Shown here: in pieces, positions 25,486 to 32,664 of the stretch
Numbering within the stretch: position 1 is the stretch's first letter
Layout of the letters: each line of letters begins with the position of its first letter
Assembly (NCBI GenBank): GCA_035697145.1
Contig: DASSDL010000142.1
Coordinates: forward strand, 18,680-82,679
DNA: 64,000 bases
DNA from: DASQUK01 sp035697145
Lineage (GTDB): Bacteria > Actinomycetota > Acidimicrobiia > Acidimicrobiales > VFJN01
Direction of reading: 5' to 3'
Notes under the pieces: model-generated
What the model saw: the letters and a program-made list of their open reading frames with translations, nothing else
The model's database searches: none
Told to the model about the DNA's origin: nothing
Made by a program: the position numbers and the translations under genes

Positions 25486-25512
25486 CCTCGACCGGCACCG
25501 GGCCGGTCGAGG
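25486..25512 (-). terminator. Strong hairpin, probable terminator
   Basis: CCTCGACCGG (25486-25495) and CCGGTCGAGG (25503-25512) form a perfect 10-bp stem with a 7-base loop; outer GACGCG/CGCGTC arms (25479-25484 and 25516-25521) extend it past a bulge. It lies just downstream of the membrane protein gene ending at 25534 and ahead of the next minus-strand gene. There is no T run, so this would be a GC-rich actinobacterial-type terminator. Confidence 0.5.
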
Positions 25513-25533
25513 AGGCGCGTCGAGGGTCGCCCG

Positions 25534-26121
25534 CTAGCGGGCCCTGCTGGGTCGGAGCTGGTACAGCACGCCGAGGAAGAAGCCCCAGATCAGGTGCCAC
25601 AGCAGCACGGCCGCCGGCAGCTTCCAGCCGTCCGGCCCGTAGAAGGTGAAGAGGCCGTAGCCCTGCTTGGGCACGTAGGCGTAGGGCACCAGAACCCCGA
25701 GGCTGATGATCGTCAGCACGACGCTGTACAGGACTCCCTTGAGGATGTTCCCGCCGTGCGTGTTGCGGAAGGGCAGCACGTGCAGCGCGAGCACCGCGTA
25801 GAGGATCGTGAAGATGACCCCGTTCACGAAGTGGATCGACTGGCCCACGAAGTACGAGGCGGGCGTGCCGAACTCCTCCACCGGAGCGCCGAGGACGCCG
25901 TTGAAGAGCGGCCACGGGACGGTCGGGAGCCCGATCGCCGGGAAGACGTAGCCGAAATAGGTTGCGATCTGCGTGGCGACCACGCCGACGAGGGCGGCCG
26001 CGCCCACGCGGTACCGGTTCACCCAGTCGTACCACCAGGTGGAGGCCTCGGCGATCCCGACCCGCGCCGGCTCGGCGACGGTCTGCTCGCTCTGGGTGGT
26101 CGTATATGTCGGAGCTGCCAT
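25534..26121 (-). CDS. Hypothetical four-helix membrane protein
   Basis: This 195-residue protein has a polar N-terminal 40 residues followed by four hydrophobic segments, at about 42-65, 90-115, 125-150 and 170-190. The ATG at 26121 has a GAGGGGG ribosome site. I do not recognise the family. It is transcribed alone: a hairpin follows it, and an 89-bp gap separates it from the citryl-CoA-lyase-like gene. Confidence 0.75.
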   Translation of the reverse strand: MAAPTYTTTQSEQTVAEPARVGIAEASTWWYDWVNRYRVGAAALVGVVATQIATYFGYVFPAIGLPTVPWPLFNGVLGAPVEEFGTPASYFVGQSIHFVNGVIFTILYAVLALHVLPFRNTHGGNILKGVLYSVVLTIISLGVLVPYAYVPKQGYGLFTFYGPDGWKLPAAVLLWHLIWGFFLGVLYQLRPSRAR

Positions 26122-26210
26122 GTGTTCCCCCTCTATGCCCCGTTCACGTCGGCTCCGTGTCCGACAGGCGGTCAAGCTACCACAGCGTGGACAGATCGAC
26201 GGGGTGCGCG

Positions 26211-26999
26211 TTACGGGCGATAGTCGATGTTGCGGTCGACGCTCAGGTAGATGTCGGTGCCGATCGGATCGGCCTGCTCCTCCGCCAGGTGACCCAGGAT
26301 TCCGGCGCACCGGGCCAGGAGCGCGAAGCCACGCATGACCGAGACGGGGAGATCGAGGTCGGCGAGCACCGCCCCACACGCACCGGCACCGTTCAGCGGG
26401 AGCGTCCTGCCGAGAATCACGGGATGAACCCGGCCGATCGCCGCCAACAGCTCCAGATGGTCCCCGAACGTGCCGTGCCGTCGCGCCAGCTCGAACAGGA
26501 CCGGGGTGCGCGGGTCCTCCACCTTGTGGACGGGGTGCCCCAGCCCGGGGACGAACCGGCCGGCCGCCTTGCTCTGCGCCACGACCGCTTCGGCCAACTC
26601 GTCCCAGCCCGCCTCGTCCCTGGGTCGCGGTGAGGGCCCCGCCAGGCTGTCCGACAGAAAGCGGGCCGAGTCCTCGGTGACGCCGAGGAACCTAGAACCG
26701 CCGCCGAGCAGACCCGCCGCTACCGCGCCCTGCAACGCCTCGGGCGCGCTGGTGTAGGTCAGCCGGGCGGCGATGGCGGTGGGCGTGAACCCGTGATCGG
26801 CGAGCGCCACCAGGACCGCCTCGAACATCGCCAGCTGCGCCACCGTGGGGCGGCGCTTGGCCACCAGCCAGAAGGCCAGCTCACCGAAGCTGACCTGGCC
26901 GATCAGCTCGTGCGCCAGGTCGTGCCCGAGCAAGGTGATCGTGTCGGCCGAGGAAGTGCCGATGCCCGTCCGGTACGACGCCCCGTCCCCGGCGGTCAT
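26211..26999 (-). CDS. Citrate synthase superfamily protein, citryl-CoA lyase-like
   Basis: This 262-residue protein is a short citrate-synthase relative. The active-site stretch VPGLGHPVHKVEDPRTPVLF corresponds to GxGHxVYKxxDPR of citrate synthase, and a catalytic His equivalent may lie in NGAGACGAVLADLDLPVSV. The length and lack of the N-terminal domain fit stand-alone citryl-CoA lyases. It follows a family III CoA-transferase, which could supply the acyl-CoA. A repeat-bearing 88-bp linker separates them. Confidence 0.78.
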   Translation of the reverse strand: MTAGDGASYRTGIGTSSADTITLLGHDLAHELIGQVSFGELAFWLVAKRRPTVAQLAMFEAVLVALADHGFTPTAIAARLTYTSAPEALQGAVAAGLLGGGSRFLGVTEDSARFLSDSLAGPSPRPRDEAGWDELAEAVVAQSKAAGRFVPGLGHPVHKVEDPRTPVLFELARRHGTFGDHLELLAAIGRVHPVILGRTLPLNGAGACGAVLADLDLPVSVMRGFALLARCAGILGHLAEEQADPIGTDIYLSVDRNIDYRP

Positions 27000-27087
27000 G
27001 AGGGCACCTCATGACCGGTCGACCGGGGGACCGCCAGGGAGCCGGGCGACGATGGGGCGCGGGGGCGCAGCCCCCGAGAGAAGATGG
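27000..27087 (-). repeat. Intergenic linker repeat with hairpin, copy 1
   Basis: Read on the minus strand, eleven bases after the CoA-transferase stop there is a CGGGGGC-TGC-GCCCCCG hairpin (27060-27076). It is followed by CCCCATCGTCG, then GGTCGACCGGTCA, and twelve bases later the next ATG. The same three blocks in the same order, with identical outer spacings, lie between the PlsY-like and DegV genes at 63368-63458. It may attenuate or insulate the downstream gene within the operon. Confidence 0.75.
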
Positions 27088-28275
27088 TCATACCGCGCCC
27101 CGCTGCCCGTCAGCGCCGCGCAACCAGGCCTTGATCTCGTCGCTGTGCTCGCCGAGCTCGGGCGGCGGCAAGTCGTAGCGCAGCCGGGCGTCGCTGAAGC
27201 CGATCGGATTGCGCACGAGGGTGACCGCTCGCCCATCGGCGCCGAGCTCGGCGCGGGGCGCCAAGCCGAGCGACTCGGCGAGCTCGACGCCCTCGCCGAT
27301 CGTGTTGATGGGCCCGCACGGAACGCCCGCCTTGTTGAGCGCCAGGAACAGGTCGTCGGCCTTCCACTCCGCGAGCGCGTCCACCAGCAGTGGCCGAAGC
27401 TGCTCGCGGTTGCGCGTGCGGTCGGCGTTGGAGAGGAAGCTCGGGTCGTCCGACACGTCGGGGATCCCGAGCACCTCGCAGAGCGAGCGGAACTGTCGGT
27501 CGTTGCCGGCGGCGATGATCATGTCGCGGTCGGCGGTGGGCATCGTCTCGTAGGGGAACAGGCTCGGGTGGGCGTTGCCCATCCGAGTCGGGACCACGCC
27601 GGCGGCGGTGTACGCCGCGGTCTGGTTGACGAGCCCCGACATTGCCGACGACAGCAGGTTGACCTCCACGTGCTGGCCGCGTCCGGTCTCGCTCCGTTGG
27701 CGCAGCGCGGCCAGCACGCCAATCAGCCCGTGCAGGCCGGCCATGACGTCGAACACCGAGATCCCGGCGCGATAGGCCGGCCCGTCGGGGTCGCCGGTCA
27801 GGCTCATCAGCCCGGATACGGCTTGGACGATCAGGTCGTAGCCGGGTAGCCACGCGCCCTCCGCCGTGCCGAATCCCGTGATCGACAGGTAGACCAACCC
27901 GGGGTTGAGCTCGGCCGCCGTCTCGTAGTCGAGGCCGAACTTTCGGAGCGACCCGGGCCTGAAGTTCTCGATCGCGATGTCGGCGCGTCGCAGCAGCTCG
28001 GCGGCCAGGGCCTGGTCGCCTGGGTCCCGGAAGTCGAGCACGACCGACCGCTTGTTGCGCCCGATCGACAGGTAGTAGGTGGCGATCCCGTCCTTCTCCG
28101 GCGGCACCCACGTGCGCGTGTCGTCCCCCGCCGGGCCCTCCACCTTGACGACGGTGGCTCCCATGTCGCCGAGGAGCATCGAGCAGTAGGGGCCGGCGAG
28201 AACGCGCGACATGTCGGCGACGACCAAGCCGTCGAGGGGGCCGCGGGATGGCTCCGTCGGTACGTCCTGGGTCAT
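27088..28275 (-). CDS. Family III CoA-transferase (CaiB/BaiF type)
   Basis: This 395-residue CoA-transferase has VVADMSRVLAGPYCSMLLGD, then GATVVKVEGPAGDDTR and the NFRPGSLRKFGLDYE stretch; the catalytic aspartate is expected at GYDLIVQAVSG. It moves CoA between carboxylic acids. I chose the ATG at 28275 (AAGGGA about 11 bases upstream); starts at 28287 and 28308 are in frame. It is divergent from an IclR regulator and probably heads a two-gene unit with the citryl-CoA-lyase-like gene. Confidence 0.88.
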   Translation of the reverse strand: MTQDVPTEPSRGPLDGLVVADMSRVLAGPYCSMLLGDMGATVVKVEGPAGDDTRTWVPPEKDGIATYYLSIGRNKRSVVLDFRDPGDQALAAELLRRADIAIENFRPGSLRKFGLDYETAAELNPGLVYLSITGFGTAEGAWLPGYDLIVQAVSGLMSLTGDPDGPAYRAGISVFDVMAGLHGLIGVLAALRQRSETGRGQHVEVNLLSSAMSGLVNQTAAYTAAGVVPTRMGNAHPSLFPYETMPTADRDMIIAAGNDRQFRSLCEVLGIPDVSDDPSFLSNADRTRNREQLRPLLVDALAEWKADDLFLALNKAGVPCGPINTIGEGVELAESLGLAPRAELGADGRAVTLVRNPIGFSDARLRYDLPPPELGEHSDEIKAWLRGADGQRGAV

Positions 28276-28355
28276 GGCGTTCGGCATCCCTTCAGCGTCG
28301 ATCGGCACACGGTGAATGCTTGGTGGCGTCCTGCGGTCGTGGGAGGATTCGCCGC

Positions 28356-29162
28356 ATGCCGCGGCAATCGAGCTCCGACTTCGTCGAGGCCCTGGCCCGC
28401 GGCCTCGCGATCATCACGGCGTTCAGCCCTACCGCCACGACGCTGTCCGTCAGCGACGCCGCCAGTCGCACGGCGTTGCCGCGGCCAACGGCCCGGCGCC
28501 TGCTGATGACGCTCGAGAAGCTGGGGTACGTGCGGTCGAACGACGGCCTGTACAACCTCACGACCAAGGTGCTGGAGCTCGGGACGGGGTACATCGCCGC
28601 GCTGGGCATCTGGGAGGTGGCCCGCCCCCACCTGGAGGCCCTGGTGGCGCAGACCGGCGAATCGAGCTCGATGTCGCAACTCGATGGCAGCGACATCGTG
28701 TACGTCGCGCGGGTGCCGGTGCCGAAGATCATCGCCCTCTCCGTCCACATCGGTACGCGGTTCCCCGCCGTCGCGACGTCGATGGGCCACGTCCTGCTGG
28801 CCAGCCTGCCCCGCGCCGAGCTGCTCCGGGTGCTCCGGACACCGTCGCAATCGGGAATCATCCCGCGCATCGCGCCCTCGCGACGCGACCTGGAGCGCGA
28901 GCTCGCGACCGTGCGGAAGCGGGGCTGGGCACTGTCGGACGAGCGGCTGTCGCTCGGAATCCGGTCGATCGCCGCGCCGGTGCGCGACGCGTCGGGCGCG
29001 ACCGTGGCCGCCGTCAACGTCACGGTGCACGCGGCCGAGACGTCGGTCGCCGAGCTGAAGCGCCGGCACCTCCCGTTGCTGCTCTCGACCGCCGACGCCA
29101 TCACCCGAGAGTGGGCGAACCTCGCCCGCCTGCCGGTGCCCGATCCGCTCGCACCGACATAG
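28356..29162 (+). CDS. IclR-family regulator (PcaR-like)
   Basis: This 268-residue regulator has an N-terminal winged helix (about 10-75; LSVSDAASRTALPRPTARRLLMTL) and a C-terminal IclR effector domain containing the VATSMGHVLLA and LSLGIRSIAAPV stretches. GGGAGGA precedes the ATG. It is divergent from the CoA-transferase gene with an 80-bp gap and is the likely local regulator. The type resembles PcaR/PobR regulators of aromatic-acid catabolism, so the CoA-transferase may serve a dicarboxylate or aromatic-derived acid. Confidence 0.87.
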   Translation: MPRQSSSDFVEALARGLAIITAFSPTATTLSVSDAASRTALPRPTARRLLMTLEKLGYVRSNDGLYNLTTKVLELGTGYIAALGIWEVARPHLEALVAQTGESSSMSQLDGSDIVYVARVPVPKIIALSVHIGTRFPAVATSMGHVLLASLPRAELLRVLRTPSQSGIIPRIAPSRRDLERELATVRKRGWALSDERLSLGIRSIAAPVRDASGATVAAVNVTVHAAETSVAELKRRHLPLLLSTADAITREWANLARLPVPDPLAPT

Positions 29163-29178
29163 GGCCGGCCACGCTCGC

Positions 29179-29880
29179 TCATGACAACTCGTCCATCGCT
29201 GTGTGCCGATCGGCGATGAAGTCGGCCAGCGCCGCCGCGCCGCTGAAGAACGGCGAGTGGTCGGTGTCGAGCTCCGTCGAGGTGCCGACCAGGGCCGCCC
29301 GCTCGCGCTGGGCCTCGGGCCGCACCGCGCGGTCGTCGGCGCACACCACGTACGAGCTCGGCACCGACGCCCACGCCGGGTCGGCGAACGGGGCGGAAGG
29401 CACGGTGCTGCTCATGGGGCGCAGGCGGTCCATGGCGCAGTCGGCGAGCGGAGCCGGGGTCCGGTGAAAGAAGAACCTGCCCGCCGCAGGGGACAGGCGC
29501 ACGACGCCGTCGTCGCCCGGCTGCATGCACGCCTGGAACTCCGGAAACTGCCAGCGAGGCGTCTGCGCCGCCGGGGACTCGCCGGCGAGCGGCAGGCGGC
29601 CGGCGACGAAGGTGAGGTGGGCGGCGGCGTGGCCGGCCTCCGCCACCGGGAGCCCGGCGTAGCTGTGGCACACGACGTGGACCGCTCCCCGCCGCGATCG
29701 AGCCGTCTCGATGGCGGACCGCACCGACTCGACGTCGTTCGCGTACCCGGTGAGCGGGAGGTCTATGGTGTGTGACTCGATCCCGAGTCGCGCGAGCTCG
29801 TCCATCACCAGGAGCCAGCACCACCCCGCAAGGTGCGCACCGTGGACGAACAGCACCGTCGAGGCACGCGACCGACCCAT
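29179..29880 (-). CDS. Alpha/beta hydrolase (esterase)
   Basis: This 233-residue hydrolase has FVHGAHLAGWCW for the oxyanion hole, the nucleophile Ser73 in CHSYAG, a likely acid in CADDRAV, and His in DTDHSPFF. Compact enzymes of this kind include plant-type methylesterases and EstC-like proteins. It lies 16 bp after the VOC gene on the same strand. The substrate is unknown. Confidence 0.83.
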   Translation of the reverse strand: MGRSRASTVLFVHGAHLAGWCWLLVMDELARLGIESHTIDLPLTGYANDVESVRSAIETARSRRGAVHVVCHSYAGLPVAEAGHAAAHLTFVAGRLPLAGESPAAQTPRWQFPEFQACMQPGDDGVVRLSPAAGRFFFHRTPAPLADCAMDRLRPMSSTVPSAPFADPAWASVPSSYVVCADDRAVRPEAQRERAALVGTSTELDTDHSPFFSGAAALADFIADRHTAMDELS

Positions 29881-29896
29881 CGACGACCGGCGGGCA

Positions 29897-30433
29897 CTAC
29901 CGGTAGACGTTGTTGCTCGTGTGGTCGCCCCCCAGCCAGCGCTTCAACGTCTCGTGGGCATCCGCCGAGCGCTCGGCGGCGATCTCGTCGACGTTCGGCA
30001 CGTCCACGGTGAACTCGAGGAGCAGCCCGTTCGGATCCTCGGTGTACAGCGACCGGCAGTAGCCGTGCTCGAGGACGTAGGTGCCCTCCGGCTTCCAACC
30101 GGCGGCGGTCAACCGGTCGTGGATCTCCTGTTGCAGCTCGGGCGTGACCTTGAGCGCGATGTGGCGGAAGGGTGACGGCGTCAGGTCCGGGTCGAACAGC
30201 TCCTGGTCCTCGGGGTTCGCGAACTGGAAGAACGCGAGCGCGCCGCCGTCGCCGAGACCGAAGAACGTGTGGCAGTACACCCGCAGGGCGCCGAACAGCT
30301 CGTCGGCCTCGGACCACGTCGCCATCAGGGGGAGGCCGACGAGGTCCTCGTAGAAGGCCCGCGTCGCCTCCTGGTCCTTCGTGACGAAGGCATTGTGGTG
30401 CAGCCTGCTGGGAAGCTTCTGCGTGCTGGTCAC
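29897..30433 (-). CDS. VOC-family metalloenzyme, extradiol dioxygenase-like
   Basis: This 178-residue protein has the two beta-alpha-beta-beta-beta modules of the vicinal oxygen chelate fold: LHHNAFVTKDQEATRAFYED at the start and FRHIALKV in the second half. His13, the His of FRHIALKV and the Glu of GLLLEFTV form a complete metal triad. That supports catalysis rather than mere binding. The GTG start has a GGAGGG site. It is co-transcribed with the esterase and divergent from the MetE-like gene. Confidence 0.82.
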   Translation of the reverse strand: MTSTQKLPSRLHHNAFVTKDQEATRAFYEDLVGLPLMATWSEADELFGALRVYCHTFFGLGDGGALAFFQFANPEDQELFDPDLTPSPFRHIALKVTPELQQEIHDRLTAAGWKPEGTYVLEHGYCRSLYTEDPNGLLLEFTVDVPNVDEIAAERSADAHETLKRWLGGDHTSNNVYR

Positions 30434-30542
30434 GGCCCCTCCCTCCTCGGAACGTCTCGACTAGTGTCCACTACACGGACAGCCTACCGCACACCGGTCA
30501 GAGCTGGCAGTCGAGGCCGTCTACGGTCGAGAGGGGTCTTCC

Positions 30543-31691
30543 ATGGGCATCGGTGCGGGGCGCATCCTGACCACGCACACGGGAAGCCTGCCCCGACCGG
30601 ACGACCTGATCCAGATGATGTGGGCCAAGGGTGACGGCATTCCAGTCGACGGCGCGGCGCTCGCCAACCGCATCGCCACCGCGGTGCGCGAGATCGTCGA
30701 CCGGCAGGTCGACGCCGGCGTCGCCGTCGTCAACGACGGCGAGATGTCCAAACCAAGCTACGCGACCTACGTCAAAGATCGGCTCAACGGCTTCGGCGGC
30801 GAGTCGGTCCAGAACTACTTCTTCGCGGACCTCGTGGACTACCCGCGCAGCGCCGAGATCGTGGCGGCCAACCCGGGCCGCCGCAAGCGCACGGCGCCCG
30901 CGTGCAACGGCGAGATCTCGGTCCGCGACCGTGACGCCATCGCTCTGGACATGGCGAACCTGGGCAAGGCCGTTGCGGGCTCGACCGTCGCCGGCACGTT
31001 CTCGAGCGCAGCATCGCCCGGCGTGGTGTCCCTGTTCTTCGCCAACGAGTTCTACGCCACCGACGACGAGTACCTGTTCGCCATCGCGGAGGCCATGCGG
31101 TACGAGTACGAGACGATTGCCGCTGCGGGAGCCACCGTGCAGCTCGACTGCCCGGACCTGGCGATGGGCCGGCATTCTGCCTACGCCGACATGGACCTCC
31201 CGGAGTTCCGTCGCCGGCTCGCCGTGAACATCGAGGCGCTCAATCACGCGGTTCGCAACATCCCGGCCGACCGGCTCCGGATGCACCTGTGTTGGGGGAA
31301 CTATCCGGGCCCACATCATCGCGACGTCGACCTGGCCGACATCATCGACATCGTCTGGGCGGCCAAACCCCAGACAGTGCTCTTCGAGGCCGCCAACCCC
31401 CGCCACGCCCACGAGTGGACGCTCTTCGAGGACACGAGGGTGCCGGATGACAAGGTCCTCTGCCCGGGCGTGATCGAACCGCAGTCGAACTACATCGAAC
31501 ACCCCGAGCTGGTCGCCCAGCGGATCGAGCGGTACGCAGCGCTCGTCGGGCGTGACCGGCTGATGGCGGGCGTCGACTGCGGCTTCAGCGTCCACGTCGG
31601 CACGCAGGGCATCGACCCCGACGTCACCTGGGGCAAGCTCCGCGCGTTGGCCGACGGCGCCGCCATCGCATCGGAGCGGCTCTGGCGCTGA
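30543..31691 (+). CDS. Cobalamin-independent methionine synthase II family protein
   Basis: This 382-residue protein is a single MetE C-terminal-type barrel, lacking the N-terminal half of true MetE. HTGSLPRPDDL marks the start. All four zinc ligands are present: His248 and Cys250 (MHLCWG), Glu282 (FEAANP) and Cys346 (VDCGF). The zinc site implies thiol activation and methyl transfer, but stand-alone proteins of this kind usually do not make methionine from methyl-folate and may demethylate other substrates. It is divergent from the VOC/esterase pair. Confidence 0.85.
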   Translation: MGIGAGRILTTHTGSLPRPDDLIQMMWAKGDGIPVDGAALANRIATAVREIVDRQVDAGVAVVNDGEMSKPSYATYVKDRLNGFGGESVQNYFFADLVDYPRSAEIVAANPGRRKRTAPACNGEISVRDRDAIALDMANLGKAVAGSTVAGTFSSAASPGVVSLFFANEFYATDDEYLFAIAEAMRYEYETIAAAGATVQLDCPDLAMGRHSAYADMDLPEFRRRLAVNIEALNHAVRNIPADRLRMHLCWGNYPGPHHRDVDLADIIDIVWAAKPQTVLFEAANPRHAHEWTLFEDTRVPDDKVLCPGVIEPQSNYIEHPELVAQRIERYAALVGRDRLMAGVDCGFSVHVGTQGIDPDVTWGKLRALADGAAIASERLWR

Positions 31692-31776
31692 CGGACGGTT
31701 GTTCGCGGCGATGCCTCGGTCGTCACCCAAGGGCCGGGACCTCCGTCGAGACATGGTCGCCCCCGCAGCGCAGTCG

Positions 31777-32418
31777 CTACCGCAAGGCCGGGTCGGTTCC
31801 ACCGCGGGCGAGCGCGACCGCTTCCCAGCAGTATCGCGCGACGACGGAACGGTAGGGCCGAAACCGGTCGCCCAGGGGCTGCAGCTGGCGCGGGGTCGGC
31901 GGCGGATCGAGGGACCACGCCAGGCCATAACCCTGGCGCACGCCGAGATCGTCGACGGGCCACACGTCGAGCCGGCGCAACTCGAACATCAGATACATCT
32001 CCGCCGTCCAGCGACCTATGCCGCGGACCATGACCAACCTGGTGACGATCTCGTCGTCCGACATCCTGGAACCGCTCCCGAGCACGACGGTGCCGTCGAG
32101 GACCTTCGCTGACAGGTCCCGCAGCGACGCAAACTTCGCGGCGGACAGACCGGCGCCCTTCAAGTCATCGTCCGGGACGGCCAGGAGCGCGGCCGGTGTC
32201 AAGGGGCCGTCCACGAGGGCTCGTACCCGCTGGTAGATGGCGTTGGCGGCGTGGCCGGCCAGTTGCTGGAACACGATCGCCCGCACCAGGGCGCCGAAGT
32301 GCCCGTCCGGGTTGCGGGGGCGGTGCCGGATCGGGCCCACCAGGCCCACCAGCCGGGCGACAACGGCGTCGGCGGCCGCGACAGCGTCGATCGCCGTGGC
32401 GAGGGCTACGGGTGGCAT
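31777..32418 (-). CDS. DNA-3-methyladenine glycosylase II (AlkA-like, HhH-GPD)
   Basis: This 213-residue glycosylase has the helix-hairpin-helix MVRGIGRWTAEMYLMF and the catalytic Asp of the GPD motif in VWPVDDLGV. FQQLAGHAANAIYQRV is the usual central helix pair. It excises alkylated bases. The ATG at 32418 gives a typical short AlkA core without the N-terminal AlkA domain. An in-frame extension further upstream has no coding character. Confidence 0.9.
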   Translation of the reverse strand: MPPVALATAIDAVAAADAVVARLVGLVGPIRHRPRNPDGHFGALVRAIVFQQLAGHAANAIYQRVRALVDGPLTPAALLAVPDDDLKGAGLSAAKFASLRDLSAKVLDGTVVLGSGSRMSDDEIVTRLVMVRGIGRWTAEMYLMFELRRLDVWPVDDLGVRQGYGLAWSLDPPPTPRQLQPLGDRFRPYRSVVARYCWEAVALARGGTDPALR

Positions 32419-32502
32419 GCGGCCCAACGCTACGGCCGGCGCCGGGGACTGGGGCGATCGATTCCGTGCGGAACTCCGGCTCGGACCACAGATCGGCCGG
32501 CG

Positions 32503-32640
32503 TAGCATCGTCTCCGTGCAGGTCACAGCAACCAGATGGTTTATGGCTCCCCGGCCCCTTCGGGCCGCGTGGGGCAACGACGTCTGAACCGCTGACTCCA
32601 CGCCGGGCGAACGGGCCGGGGATCTGTCCCCGTCACCGTT
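32503..32640 (+). promoter_or_regulatory. Possible leader region upstream of the PheS-like gene
   Basis: TAGCAT at 32503-32508 could be a -10 box placing transcription at the GTG of a 23-codon ORF (32516-32587). A stem CGGCCC/GGGCCG (32552-32567) lies inside that ORF. A second, stronger nested hairpin (AACGG outer, CGGGGA-TCTG-TCCCCG inner, 32610-32640) sits between its stop and the PheS-like start. Short ORF, hairpin, then a synthetase-like gene is an attenuation-like order. No T-box consensus is visible. The -35 is weak. Confidence 0.35.
32516..32587 (+). CDS. Candidate 23-residue leader peptide
   Basis: GTG to TGA, 24 codons, predicted to be leaderless from the TAGCAT box. The peptide contains adjacent Trp-Phe codons (TGG TTT at 32537-32542), Pro-Arg-Pro and a Trp-Gly-Asn-Asp-Val end. 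It has no Shine-Dalgarno site, and such a short frame can arise by chance. Its position before hairpins and a phenylalanyl-tRNA-synthetase-like gene is the only reason to list it. Confidence 0.3.
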   Translation: MQVTATRWFMAPRPLRAAWGNDV

Positions 32641-32664
32641 CCCGCGATGCAAAGGAGCCGGTCC

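Noticed and set aside
32419..32664. T-box riboswitch ahead of the PheS-like gene
   Set aside because: No T-box consensus (AGGGTGGNACCGCG) is present in the region.
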